Under the pieces are notes generated by a model. It saw only the letters and a list, made by a program, of their open reading frames with translations. It was not told where the DNA came from and ran no database searches. A stretch of 64,000 bases of DNA from Antedon mediterranea (taxonomy: Eukaryota > Echinodermata > Crinoidea > Comatulida > Antedonidae): positions 14,631,201 through 14,695,200 of the forward strand of contig NC_092670.1 of NCBI RefSeq assembly GCF_964355755.1. Direction: 5' to 3'. The translations under genes were made by a program, and so were the position numbers. Positions 11,801 to 21,055 of this stretch are shown piece after piece; position 1 is the first letter of the stretch; each line of letters starts with the position of its first letter.

Positions 11801-14800
11801 TATAGATACAAGTTTGGGATCAATCAATTCTTCTCTGATGACATTAATTTGACATTTTTCTTAAAAAAGTAACATAAATCTAAATGTTTACTTTTTTTTA
11901 TTTCTGTCCTGTGGAATACTGAAAAGCGATTACATTTCTTGACTACAAGGCAATGAATCATTGTAAGAGCATGTCACACTGGAAGGAAGAAACTGTATGA
12001 ACCCAGTGTCATTTAAAAAGTATACATTGAAAGGACGATGTCTGCATGAAAGACATTTATAAAAATTGGTACGTCGTCATGATTTATCCATTTTCCTTTC
12101 AAGATATATATTTGGCGGAAATGGTATCTCGAGTCTATACAGGTAAAAGTGTCATACTCATAGACAACCAAAACCATTGTTGGTTTTGTAATCAAAACCT
12201 TTGAGGAACTTGGCCGAGTATAATCAAGGTAATTCTAATAAATTTTACTTTCTCTTGAATATTCTTTAAAATAAACAGATAAAATCTTGATATCACCATT
12301 TTAAATTAATATTACCTGTAGATTTAGAAATATTATTTATAAAAACAAAAAGCTTTCGGATTAAACCATTAGTAATTTTAACTTACGTCGACATTCAGCA
12401 ATAGCTGAGCTAAACTGTCCATTATTACAAGAAACTGTAGATTCTCCAACAAGTGTGTAACCAAAGTTACATACAATATTGAAAGAACCTCCATGGATGA
12501 AGCTGCCAAATATTAGTCCATACGCAACACTTGTTGTAGAGTCACAGTTTGCTGAAAGAATAATGAAAGTGTAATGCTTAAGTTAGAGTGATGTTGGTAC
12601 TTAAAAGAATTTTGATAGCTCGTAGGCCTAATTCCTGAATAGAAATCAATTGAAACACGGATGTCATCTATGGTTGAAATAAGCAGTTTGTACAAAACGA
12701 TTTGTAAAATAACTGTACCTTTACATTCCGCATATGATGAGCTGTATTGTCCATTATCACACGTTATTGTTCTTTCTCCTACCAATGTATAACCAACATC
12801 ACATGTGAATGTAATGGATCCCCCATGAGTAAAGCTACCAGAATACTGACCATTTACAATACTTATAGATGACTCGCAGTTAGCTATGGAGAAAGTTTTA
12901 TCATATATCATTTAAATGGCACATAAATGTCAATGGAAAACGTTTAAGCAATGAACAAATGTGCAACTAATATTGAAATTATAATACGTTTGTCAAGACA
13001 TTGCATACATACCTCTACACACAGCATATGATGAGCTGTATTGTCCATTATCACAAGTTATTGTTGTTTCTCCTACCAATGTATAACCAACATCACATGT
13101 GAATTTAATGGATCCTCTATGAGTATAGCTACCAGAGTACTGGCCATTTACAATATTGATGGACGATTCACAGTTAGCTGGAGATATTAAGTAATATATT
13201 AGGAAGCTTAATAGTGGGGCTCCTTAGACCCAAAGTACTTCAAATTTAGTTAGAAGCATAAAACTTGGTATGGCAACTTGTATAAAAAATGTGCAACTTT
13301 TAAGATTTGAGGCCACTTAAAATTTGACCTCAGATAATGTCCGATTCATCAGAATTCGCAAACCGTACATCCTAGAACGCTGCTGTCATAGAAACATGAA
13401 AATAATGGCAAATGACAGGGGCGGACGCAAGGGGGATTTCCCCAGTTGCCCGAGCAACACCCTTAATTTCATGCTAAATGTTTTTTCTGTCACTAAATTA
13501 AAATTTTATCATTAATAATGAGAAGTTAAAAGTTATGTCATCTTCTTGTAAAGGTCTTCAAGTTGAATTGTGGTAACCACCTGCGCATCTAAAGCGATTT
13601 ATTTACAGTTTTATTAAAGTTATTCACTTCAATAGAAAATAAAATGAAAAAAAGACAAAATAAACTTAAATTTAACAATGTGACTATTTTTTTGCTTTAA
13701 ATTACAGTTTTTTCAGGTTTTACACACAAGACTTAGAGACCAGCATTAAGGTTTAAACAAATTTAATATCATATTCATTCTACTCCTACAATTATAACAA
13801 GCAACTAGAATTTAATTCGTCACTTTGACGAATTATAGGTGATCATTTTTATCATTTTAATGAAATTAACATTTTTTAAACATGCATGTACGTTAAAATG
13901 CGACCGTAAAAAGTTGATGTACGCCAACCTATGACATGATGCATATACAGATAGTGCTGAGTTGTACCTATTATGTGTCATATACAATATGTACAGTATA
14001 TACTGTATATCTATATACAGTGTAGCATAGGTGAAATTACGGGACCCACATCATGTTCTAATTTTTTGGTATGATGGAATTATCATAATAAACTCGAAGA
14101 TGACAATTTAGAAAGATAATGAATTGAGCAAATAAATATAAGGATTGGAAGAGAATTTAACAAGTAGAAGCGCAATGCGCGCTCTTTGAAATTTGTATAA
14201 ATTTGACGAAAGAGAGAAAAAAACTACTTTTTAACTTCAACTGACCATTTCATAATGTCACAACATCCGATAGGCTTAATTTTTATATGAATTCATATCT
14301 ACATTTCATCAGCTTTTACAATAAATTATAATAGTCAAGGTCACCTTTAATTCTGAAGAGCTGTAAGATATTCAAATGTATGGTATAGCTGAAAATACAT
14401 GACCTAGGTTATTCAAGTTTTTACGCATGATGACGTCATCAAAATAAAAACTTTGACAACTCATGAGAAAGATAATTAATTGAGCAAGCACATACTAAAA
14501 TTTGTTCGAAACTTGGGTTCAAATAACGGAGATGCGCTCTATTGAATGTGATAACCCACACAAAAAGATAAAAATTACTAATTGTGGCCATTTGATGACG
14601 TCATATCATTTTGTACGTCTAATGTGTATATACATTTATATCTACAACTCATTTGCTTCCATATTAAGTTTAAAAAATTGGATGTCACCTTCCATTCTGA
14701 AGAGTTATATTCATTTTAAAAAGGCCTTATTTTTCACCATTTTCAGCACTTTGATGCAATTAATTTGCGCATTTTGTCATTTTTAACCTGCTCGTATAGC

Positions 14801-17800
14801 GTTATTTTAAGTCGGAACTGACTCAAATTTGGTGAATGTACTAAGGATCGTGAGTAGAATGCGATTTGTAAAAAAAATCGCATTTTTTACGCTTTTTAAG
14901 TATCGCGCGCGCAAAATGTTTTTTTTGCGCAGTAATTTTTTGAAACACGCAAATGGCCTAATTCATGCTCTAAATTGATCAAAACTTAATTTTGAGCTTT
15001 TTAAATTTTTAACGCACAAGTTTTTATTTGCTAATATTTTTACCCTTGACCTGAAGTTTACGTGTAGTGAATTTCATTAATATGTGATAATGAATTATGA
15101 AGATATGATTGATAATGTGATTTCACAAAATGGCGTATAAATGACGTCACGGTTGAGTGATCACGCTGAAAAGCTTATTAGGATTAAGTTACAGTATTTG
15201 AAAGATATTGTGAAATTTTTGTGATCATTAACATTTTATTTTTTGAGATAATTGACACACAAAATCTGTACAGAAAGAAATAAAGCGGAATAAGATTTCG
15301 TACAATAACGATAGGTGATCATTTTATTCTAAATGATCACTTAATTATTACTACATCTACGGATTTTCAATTTGACTTCTCGGGGGCTACTCGTCTTTCA
15401 GTAGGTTCGATGATCAACCTAGACAAATCGTTTTCCTACCGTATGCAATTGATTGTGGATTATTCTAATCAGTGGCGGCTGGTATCTAAATTCTCCCTTT
15501 AATTCCTCTTGGTTGAGTAAAAATTAAACAGTACTGTTATGAAACAAAGCCCAGAATGAATTGGAGAATGATACTTTAACTGGTATAGCTAGTAGCACAG
15601 TGACTAGAGTGAGTGTACAAAGTACTTGCATTGAAAGTTTGAGTTTTTTTGAGAGGATCGTCGTCTACGAATGTATGACTCAGCGATAAAATATCATTAT
15701 TCCTAAACATAGCCTACTATGGTCGAGAACTATCCGTGTCCATCAAAGGTAGATAATTCCCCCTTGACAGGTTGTGGCAAAAACATAACCTGTGCGTAAA
15801 CTTAAATGTATATAAATAATTTTTTTGCCGATACAATTTTTGGTCAATAACTATTATGGGACATTAAAATGGCATATTCAACAGAAATAATTGAAAAAAT
15901 ATTTTTTTTTTTTCAGGAGCAAAATATATCTTTAAAGGTCATGATAGCCATATTCTGTACATTCATTGCCAAGTATAATTGTACTCCATACCTGATCATG
16001 ATCATTGCAATACAATAATAAATACAATACTACAATAAAATAACCTTACCAAAGCAGCGAGGAGGTTCCTCTAAAAAATTACCATTTCGACAGCGTAAAT
16101 ATTCATTTCCAACTAGTTTATATCCATCTAAACAATTGCACTGAATCACACCACCGTGCTTGATCGAACCATTAAAACTACCATTTAAAAGTGTTAGTTG
16201 ACAATCGGCTATAAAAAAAACATGATAGAGAATTATTGAAATTGTGTTGCTTATTTCAAGGAAATCTAACGAAAGGACACTTAGCTCGCCTTGCCAAGAT
16301 AGGAATACACGTAACAGTTCTTCGATCTTATGTGTGAGACGGCGACAAATAATAACATTGTTTTTTTAATCTGTTATATATAGCTCATTACAATGAAATG
16401 TGACCCTTAAGTTTATTAATCATTTATCGAATTAAGTTATAAAATAATGCAATTATAACAAAAAAATACAATATTAATTACGTCTTACTTTTGTTTCTCC
16501 TGTAAGTCATTATACATCTTCCGATATTAGAATCATTTTCTTCAACTGCTAAAAATGCAATAAATAATAAAACTATTGTATCAACATAGATGACGCAAGA
16601 TGCAAGAGAAGGAATTTGGATAACGTCATAATTTGGTAAAGTTATCCAGCTAGTGAGATTTCTATTATACGTCGCATGGCATTTATGCAAATAAACCCAG
16701 GTGAGCATACGTTCAACAACGATTACGTTATCATTAGCTCATTTACGCATACTGCCGTTTCATTTTTCACAAAGTTATGTAATATATTTATATAATGGGT
16801 GTGGCTTAAGTAATGGCAACCTTGTATTGTTTAAATTATATTTTATATAGTTCCGTGGTTTTGTACATGTCATAAGTTTTAATTTAATACCAAACTTGCC
16901 AAATTAATTTGATTTCTTAAATTTTCCCACGAAGTTATGTAATATATATTAGGATGGGGCTTTGATTTAATTTGTTACCTAACTTGCCATATTTATTTAT
17001 TTATTTATTTAATTTTTTCACAAAGTTATGTAATATAATAGGTGTGATTTTTATGACGTTGTTATATTGTGAAATTATATTTTTCTAATTTTACTGGTAT
17101 TGTACATGTCATAAGCTATAATTTGATATTAGACTTGATATCTATATTTATGTAATTTATAGTTTTTTTTATTTTCACATAGCTACATAATAATATTTAA
17201 AAATGAGGTAATTAAATTGTTCGAATTGTCAGGCACCCCTTCTAGAATTGTTAGTTAGGTCCTAAAGAATGTTTCTGTTAAGTTTGATGCTTTTGTCACA
17301 AAGTGCACAAACTGGCCAAAAATATGACCTAAGCGACCAGAATAATATTATCTCTAGATGGGCTTTTCGAGATTATTTATAAACCAATAAAATATAGACG
17401 TGGAGGACTTGTCTTCGTGGTGGGCTTCTTTTTGATATTACACGAAACCAATTAAATGAGATGGGCGTTAATAGCTTCTTTTCAAGACTTTACAGTACTG
17501 TTGGTCTAAACAACGTCTCTTTTAAGTACTGTAGATTATTCTGATCTGATAAACGTAGAATCGTATAAGTTATCCATCCATCAAACTTTGTTCGTCAATC
17601 CGCCAACACTCATAAAGACAAAAAAAAGGGGTGTGTAGAAAGCGACGACCTCGAATTGGACGACCCCAACGACCCGGGCGACCTCGAATTGGACGACCCA
17701 TAACACGAAACCGACGACCCTAGCCTAGCCTAGGCCTAAGTGTGGTATAACATCCCGAAGCCGAACATAGCCAAAGATCTTTAAACCATACCTTATATAA

Positions 17801-18603
17801 TACTCGCAAGCAAGCAATTGATTGAAAAAATACAGAAATATCGCCATTTCATACTGAATGTGTCCACACGAACAAACGAACAGATATGGAACGCCAAGAG
17901 TGCATCATTAAAACTGCATTCGATCCGATTAGCACACGAAATACCAGGTCAAAACGGCCCCTTTTTCAGCGGCGGGTGAGAAGGTTTTACCGTATACAAT
18001 GCATGTGTGAAATGTAAAGCTTTTCTTATGGCCCTCCCCCATGCACATGTTCACAACACGCTGCTTGGTAGGCATATAGTGTTCGTTATAAGAAGACCAG
18101 ATGTAATTATACGTCCATGGTTCAACCATGTAATGTATAATATTTATTTCTTTTTAATTTATTTTTAATATGTCGAATGCAGTTTTAATGATGCACTCTT
18201 GGCGTTCCATATCTGTTCGTTTGTTCGTGTCGACACATTCAGTATGAAATGGCGATATTTCTGTATTTTTTCAATCAATTGCTTGCTTGCGAGTATTATA
18301 TAAGGTATGGTTTAAAGATCTTTGGCTATGTTCGGCTTCGGGATGTTATACCACACTTAGGCTAGGCTATAGGGGTCGTCGGTTTCGTGTTATGGGTCGT
18401 CCAATTCTAGGTCGTCCAATTCGAGGTCGCCCGGGTCGTTGGGGTCGTCCAATTCGAGGTCGTCGCTTTCTACACACCCCAAAAAAAAGATATAACTTAC
18501 CATTAGACTGGATCCTACTCGTGGGTTGTGGGAGTGTAGTCCCAGACACATAGGAGTTGATCATCAGGAAAAACCAAGGAAATAGAATCATTATTTTCTT
18601 CAT
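2655..18603 (-). CDS. Secreted multi-sushi (CCP) domain protein, gene 1, 5' part
   Basis: This gene model is assembled from exons on the minus strand: 18501-18603 (signal peptide), 16050-16208, 13013-13177, 12719-12883, 12387-12551, 11586-11750, 11160-11324, 10863-11027, 10568-10732, 8059-8223 and 2655-2807. All sushi exons are 153-165 nt, divisible by three, have AG/GT borders and are phase 1 at both ends, so they splice in frame in any combination; exon 1 also ends in phase 1. The product is an N-terminal signal peptide plus at least ten CCP modules, so it is secreted or membrane-anchored. CCP modules are the folds of complement regulators, lectins and adhesion proteins; the ligand here is unknown. 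No stop codon or 3' end is seen, so the gene probably runs off the left edge. Which exons share a transcript is inferred. Confidence 0.75.
3896..3941. repeat. Perfect 46-bp palindrome
   Basis: Two 23-nt arms (3896-3918 and 3919-3941) are exact reverse complements with no spacer; the left arm begins GTTTAACCATGGAGAAATAA. It is flanked by near-identical direct repeats (GTAGGTAAATTTATGAGCCC at about 3873 and GTAGGTAAATATATGGGCCC at about 3950). It lies inside the inner Helitron. Confidence 0.95.
4538..4565 (+). terminator. Helitron 3' terminal hairpin
   Basis: A 13-bp perfect stem CTAGATGGTACGC is separated by the dinucleotide GA from its complement. The right arm ends in the CTAG that closes the element. 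In Helitrons a hairpin near the 3' end acts as the rolling-circle stop signal. Confidence 0.6.
5650..5686 (-). pseudogene. 3' fragment of a sushi exon
   Basis: The minus strand encodes GQYSSPNPECK directly followed by a GTGGGT donor, matching the end of the intact sushi exons. The 5' three quarters of the exon, including three cysteines, are absent, so this is a truncated duplicate. Confidence 0.75.
5752..5905 (-). repeat. SINE remnant
   Basis: The best preserved copy of the short SINE-like repeat found beside several sushi exons. It carries ACATGACCGGTGGTAG and CACAGAGTGAGTCGGCTGCG; the latter aligns with the B-box side of the complete SINE at 29112-29499. Confidence 0.55.
6100..6640 (+). 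pseudogene. LINE ORF1 fragment
   Basis: An open stretch (6132-6431) encodes a polar, coiled-coil-like segment followed by NRAEHFSRRNNIRFVGL and later TELDEDER. This is the transition from coiled coil to RNA-binding region typical of ORF1 proteins of L1/CR1-type LINEs. The continuation to about 6640 is broken by stops. No intact partner ORF is in phase with it. Confidence 0.6.
6990..7240 (+). pseudogene. LINE apurinic-type endonuclease fragment
   Basis: From 7001 the plus strand encodes FNIPGYTLLHSSRISQAGGG, then KAEPKHIILGVVYR, the GG-V and VVYR blocks of the AP-like endonuclease domain of CR1/L2-type LINEs. Similarity stops near 7240, after which the open frame is low-complexity. It probably belongs with the ORF1 fragment just upstream in one rearranged copy. 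Confidence 0.65.
7390..7910 (+). pseudogene. Penelope-like element 3' fragment (GIY-YIG end)
   Basis: The plus-strand frame ending at 7612 encodes LPVATHFCNNEHSLSD.., RRIIEERIIVKLGTLAPTGIN, the conserved C-terminal end of the GIY-YIG endonuclease of Penelope-like elements. The downstream sequence CCTGATGATGGGCTATGCCC followed by GAAACATGTCG at about 7841-7871 is a hairpin-forming 3' UTR motif common in this class. The RT portion is missing. Confidence 0.65.
8059..8223 (-). CDS. Sushi exon, gene 1
   Basis: A 165-nt phase 1-1 exon with donor GTAAGT and acceptor CCAG. It encodes ANCESSISIVNGQYSGSY..CDVGYTLVGKSTITC..PYAECR with the four cysteines of a CCP module. The third-to-fourth cysteine loop reads YNGFYSFPYAE, different from its siblings, and the usual Trp is replaced by aromatic residues. 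Downstream intronic sequence matches that after the 13013-13177 exon apart from a MITE insertion. Confidence 0.85.
8258..8591. mobile_element. TTAA-flanked MITE with a paralogous empty site
   Basis: A 334-bp element with terminal inverted repeats AGATGTATTTTCCCCC / AGATGTATTGTCCCCC lies between TTAA copies at 8254-8257 and 8592-8595. The duplicated locus at 13205-13215 reads GAAGCTTAATAGTGG, with one TTAA and no insert, an exact empty site. TTAA duplication is typical of piggyBac-type transposons; the superfamily is inferred. Confidence 0.85.
8596..8790. repeat. Duplicated intron segment, copy 1
   Basis: Near-identical to 13213-13410: ATAAAACTTGGTATGGCAAC and TGTCCGATTC.TCAGAA.TCG are shared. 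Together with the adjacent exons 8059-8223 and 13013-13177 it shows a segmental duplication of an exon plus its intron. Confidence 0.85.
8791..10392. other. Intron with degenerate repeats
   Basis: No exon seen. There are direct repeats at 9358-9430 and 9819-9884 (both GACCGATTTGATTTATGTT.. to TTATGAATTTTCATAAA) enclosing a segment with CGCGCG clusters (9420-9560 and 9765-9810) that resembles the CpG-rich repeats at 14800-15300 and 20500-20900. A short repeat, TTTTTTAATCTGTTATATAT, at about 10331 recurs at 16363. Confidence 0.5.
10393..10455 (-). pseudogene. 5' fragment of a sushi exon with the first Cys lost
   Basis: After a normal acceptor the minus strand encodes ANFASFIRIANGRFSASYTHG and then a stop. 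The first structural cysteine is Phe, and the exon is cut by repeat sequence also seen at 16360-16415. It cannot form a CCP module. Confidence 0.8.
10568..10732 (-). CDS. Sushi exon, gene 1
   Basis: A 165-nt phase 1-1 exon with donor GTGGGT. It encodes ANCESSISIVNGQYYGSF.., then FRCYAGYTLVGERTITC.., and ends YAQCKG; four cysteines are present. It carries an extra Tyr-for-Ser change in the first loop and RCYAG in place of TCDVG. Confidence 0.85.
10863..11027 (-). CDS. Sushi exon, gene 1
   Basis: A 165-nt phase 1-1 exon with donor GTATGT. The module differs from its neighbours mainly at GQYSGIF, LVGESTITC and the end YSVCRG. Four cysteines are in register. Confidence 0.88.
11160..11324 (-). 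CDS. Sushi exon, gene 1
   Basis: A 165-nt phase 1-1 exon with donor GTATGT and acceptor CCAG. It begins ANCDSSISIVNG and ends YAVCRG, with LVGETTITC in the centre. Four cysteines are in register. Confidence 0.88.
11586..11750 (-). CDS. Sushi exon (divergent), gene 1
   Basis: A 165-nt phase 1-1 exon with donor GTAAGT. It encodes VNCQTPSPVINGRVKS.., TTFTCFDGYTLVGVSSTVC.. and DAFPVCS. It is clearly an older, diverged module, with the same length, phase and cysteine spacing as the recent duplicates. Confidence 0.85.
12387..12551 (-). CDS. Sushi exon (divergent), gene 1
   Basis: A 165-nt phase 1-1 exon with donor GTAAGT and acceptor TTTCAG. It encodes ANCDSTTSVAYGLIFGSF.., CNFGYTLVGESTVSC.. and AIAECR. 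It is another older module; the VNG motif of the first loop is replaced by AYG. Confidence 0.85.
12719..12883 (-). CDS. Sushi exon, gene 1
   Basis: A 165-nt phase 1-1 exon with donor GTACAG. It encodes ANCESSISIVNGQYSGSF.., CDVGYTLVGERTITC.. and YAECKG. Its downstream intron differs from those in the 295-bp array, marking the edge of a duplication block. Confidence 0.88.
13013..13177 (-). CDS. Sushi exon, gene 1
   Basis: A 165-nt phase 1-1 exon with donor GTATGT and acceptor CCAG. It encodes ANCESSINIVNGQYSGSY, then HRGSIKFTCDVGYTLVG.. and ends YAVCRG. The open frame has no internal Met, as expected for an internal exon. Confidence 0.85.
13213..13425. repeat. Duplicated intron segment, copy 2
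   Basis: This is the partner of 8596-8790 and carries the MITE-free TTAA site. Just after it, at about 13427, the sequence CAGGGGCGGACGCAAGGGG resembles a hAT-type element end, but no second end was located. Confidence 0.75.
13426..16049. other. Intron with CpG-rich dispersed repeat
   Basis: No exon found. The segment 14797-15330 (CTCGTATAGCGTTATTTTAA, then clusters of CGCGCG and TTTGCGCAG) is a diverged relative of 20490-20900. AGGTGATCATTTT occurs at both 13830 and 15315 in the same orientation. The remainder is AT-rich and unassigned. Confidence 0.5.
16050..16208 (-). CDS. First sushi exon (exon 2), gene 1
   Basis: A 159-nt phase 1-1 exon with donor GTAAGG and a TATAG acceptor. It encodes ADCQLTLLNGSFNGSIKHGG, then CLDGYKLVGNEYLRCRNG and ends EEPPRCFG. 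It contains an additional Cys (CNC) at the second cysteine. It is the paralogue of 63794-63955, so it marks the conserved N-terminal module of both gene copies. Confidence 0.85.
16209..16764. other. Intron 1, proximal part
   Basis: The segment 16262-16345 (GGACACTTAGCTCGCC..AACAGTTCTT.GATCTTATGT) recurs at 24294-24370, so it is a dispersed repeat. A minus-strand open stretch (16708-16478) has a hydrophobic segment but no splice context that ties it to the gene. Confidence 0.45.
16765..17215. repeat. Degenerate tandem repeat
   Basis: Four imperfect units start with TTTTCACAAAGTTATGTAATA or a variant at about 16768, 16923, 17020 and 17173. Two of them also share TTGTACATGTCATAAG. It is non-coding. 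Confidence 0.6.
17628..18482. repeat. Large inverted repeat in intron 1
   Basis: Left arm 17628-17926 and right arm about 18173-18482 are near-perfect reverse complements of about 300 bp, separated by about 245 bp. Each arm holds short direct repeats of the type GGTCGTCCAATTCGAGGTCG, the stretch ATCTTTGGCTATGTTCGGCT and its outer end GGGGTGTGTAGAAAGCGACG. The right arm ends about 18 bp inside intron 1 from the signal-peptide exon. The repeats give long arginine/glycine/proline-rich open frames on both strands that are by-products of the repeat. Confidence 0.92.
18501..18603 (-). CDS. Exon 1 with signal peptide, sushi gene 1
   Basis: The ATG at 18603-18601 opens MKKIMILFPWFFLMINSYVS, a short basic start, a hydrophobic core and a small-residue region consistent with signal-peptidase cleavage, followed by a Thr/Pro/Ser linker. 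The exon ends in phase 1 at a GTAAGT donor (codon G split), which fits the phase-1 sushi exons downstream. The Met is preceded by AAA on the coding strand. The next recognised exon in transcription order is 16050-16208. Confidence 0.7.
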
Positions 18604-20339
18604 TTTAGTTTATGTACAGCCAGCACATACATACGAAATGATGAAATGGTTGATTTCCTCCGACAACATCTTTATGTTAAAAAAAAACAGTATGCATAAT
18701 TAAAACCAAAGGATTGGAAATGTGATGTTTAATTCATTTTCAAAAACTATACCATTGTTTTATTAATGATTAGGCCATACTAGATGATTCTCGAATACAC
18801 AGTTATTTCAGCGTAAAGAAAACTGGCGACTTCAAATGTACGTACCGCAGGACAATACTAATTAGTAATTGTCGTTTACAGAAACGAATAATATATATTG
18901 TTTGTAATTATTATTTAATACAAACGTTGAGAAGCAACTGTCAGTAATAAAGTGTATTTGTATATTATGTATTTATAATCAAACAGTGGCTTACCCACAC
19001 ACACAGTAATAAAGTGTATTTGTATATTATATCTAACAGTACCAACACTCACAGTAAGAAATTCGCGTTTCAAATGGCGACCAAAAGTGGTTAATACGTA
19101 TTTACAGTATTGCAATACTATACCTTAGGCTTTAAGTTTATTCTCCACAAGGGTCCATACATTTTCCAATTTACCTACTTGTGTTAAACAAAATAATTTG
19201 GAATGTTTCATTCATCGCAAACGAATACATTTGTATAAACGTATAATAATGCTCATTCGTTCTAAATGCATAAATAGAATACCAATAATCCCACTGTAAT
19301 TACTGAATTTGTCAAAAATAGATGATACATGGCAAATTTTACCATTTGGAAATACAGTACAGAAAATCAAGTGAAAAGCATGTGAATACAAAATTTAGGA
19401 TCATAGTAGCCATATTCACCAAACCAATCATACAAAAAATCTAAAATAAAAATTCCCCCTTACTGGTATTCATTAGATAAAAATGTTTTAATTCAAAGGG
19501 TAAGTGTTTTCTTTAGCCATGGTTGGTAAATACGGCACTGAGTGACTGACACATAATTAGACTACCGGATGATACACCAATTAAACAAACAATGAAGGAA
19601 ACTAAAAAGAAAGTAAAACCACCACCAATCAAGGAAAACAAAAGATAACTGGATAAACCAAATAAAACAAACAAAAAAGGGGGAAATATAGACACATTAA
19701 CAGACCAACCTGCCCTAACCAGAAAAAGTTGAAAACGTGGAAAGCTTAATGTCTGAATTACAGAAAATGTTTAAGAATGATACAGCACTGACTTCTTAAA
19801 TAAACCAGAAACACAAAAGCAGAATTTATCTTAATCATTAATTCACAATAGCCAGACTTTCGCTAAAAACCAGCGTCAAATTCACTATTCACACTTAGGG
19901 AAATACAATTAACATTAAAAATTTAAGAGCCAATGTCTGTAAAAATCAAAGATTTTGTGGAAGATGTAAAAAAAATGGATTTCTCTTAAATTTTTACCAT
20001 GGATAGGCACTTCAATAAAAAGCATATCTACAGCATTCATTTTAATTGTTAGCCTTCGTTGCCATGTCAACGGCTAATTATCCAAATTTGGATGTTTTTG
20101 CCATTTTTCACAGATTCCGTATAGTGAAAAAGGATGAACTTGTATACTTATTTTAAACCAACAAAACTTACATAAAACAGTTTTTGTTTATTACAGCTAA
20201 ACAACAAAATATTGAGTTTCATTTAATGTATAAAATTACAAAAACATTCCTATAACTTCCAAAGTGGTATTTTTATATCAATGAGGTTTTTTTAATTTGA
20301 TAGTCAATAGTTTTTTCAACAATAAACATTAAAAACAAG

Positions 20340-21055
20340 GCCATATAGATGGCTGCAGTCGCGTGCTCATTAGTGTTTACCGACCGACCAACCTACCAAC
20401 TGACCGAAATTACTGTACATGTTTAAAAATGTTGAAATGTAAAAACATTTATATATTTTTTTAATTTACACGTGCGTAGCCTGTCACTTTTGACGTCCTC
20501 GTATAACGTAATTTCGAGTTGAAAAGTAAGTCAAGAAAACAGAAATCGGGCAAATAGAGTGCGCAATAACATTTAACGCGCAGTGCGCGCGCAAAAATCT
20601 GCGCACTCATGGCAATTTTGTAAACGCTTAAAATTGCCTGAAACGTACTCTTATTTCATCGAAAATAAATTTTGAAAATTTTAAGCGCGCGTACGCATGC
20701 GTTACATGCGCTACGTATGTAATTGTATTGCCATATGATGATTTATGCCCTGAAATTTATGAGTACCAAATTTTATTTAATTGTGATTCATGGTTTTGAA
20801 GATATGATTACAAACGTGATTTCGTTAAATCGTGCGTAGACCGCGTAATTTTTTATTGCGCACCGTGAAAACATAACCACATCGATTCCTGGCCATAAGG
20901 AATATACTGTGACAAATTGACTTAGCTAGATTAAACTGATATCAAGATAAGGTCAGAAAGCGATAAAACGCATAGTGATACCGGACCGACAGACAGACCG
21001 ACCGACCGACCAACCGACATAGTAAACTATAGAGTCGCGTCCACGCGACTAAAAA
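20340..21055 (+). repeat. Dispersed element with GACC/GACA microsatellites, full copy
   Basis: The ends AGGCCATATAGATGGCTGCA / GTCGCGTG and ATAGTGATACCGGACCGAC..ACTATAGAGTCGCGTCCACG are shared with a deleted copy at 32575-32690 and an inverted partial copy at 37385-37690. The interior is rich in CGCGCG and GCGCGC. It looks like a non-autonomous DNA element with internal CpG-rich sequence; no open frame is kept. Confidence 0.7.

Larger units (their letters stand above)
10568..13177 (-). repeat. Tandem exon-intron duplication array
   Basis: Exon starts 10568, 10863 and 11160 are 295-297 bp apart, and 12719 and 13013 are 294 bp apart. The intervening introns (about 130 bp) are themselves nearly identical, for example ACGTTTGTCAAGACATTG recurs in each. 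Two older modules (11586-11750 and 12387-12551) lie between the two young blocks. This pattern indicates repeated unequal exchange. Confidence 0.9.

Noticed and set aside
13427-13450. hAT-like end CAGGGGCGGACGCAAGGGG
   Set aside because: No matching second end or 8-bp duplication found, so not listed as an element.
16478-16708. Minus-strand frame with a hydrophobic stretch
   Set aside because: Considered as an alternative signal-peptide exon; no phase-1 donor placed to join the sushi exons and no signal-peptide-like start.
18287-18603. Opposed open frames rich in Arg-Gly-Arg-Pro repeats
   Set aside because: They arise from the GGTCGTCCAATTCGAGG repeats of the inverted repeat; only the signal-peptide part (18501-18603) has splice and start support.
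19510-19720. Plus-strand segment reading RLPDDTPIKQTMKETKKK
   Set aside because: Considered as a Ku80 linker exon or a Gypsy remnant, but it has internal stops and no clear motif for either.
20980-21020. GACCGACC/GACAGACA repeats as a telomere or CRISPR-like array
   Set aside because: Simple microsatellites within a dispersed element present in three copies.
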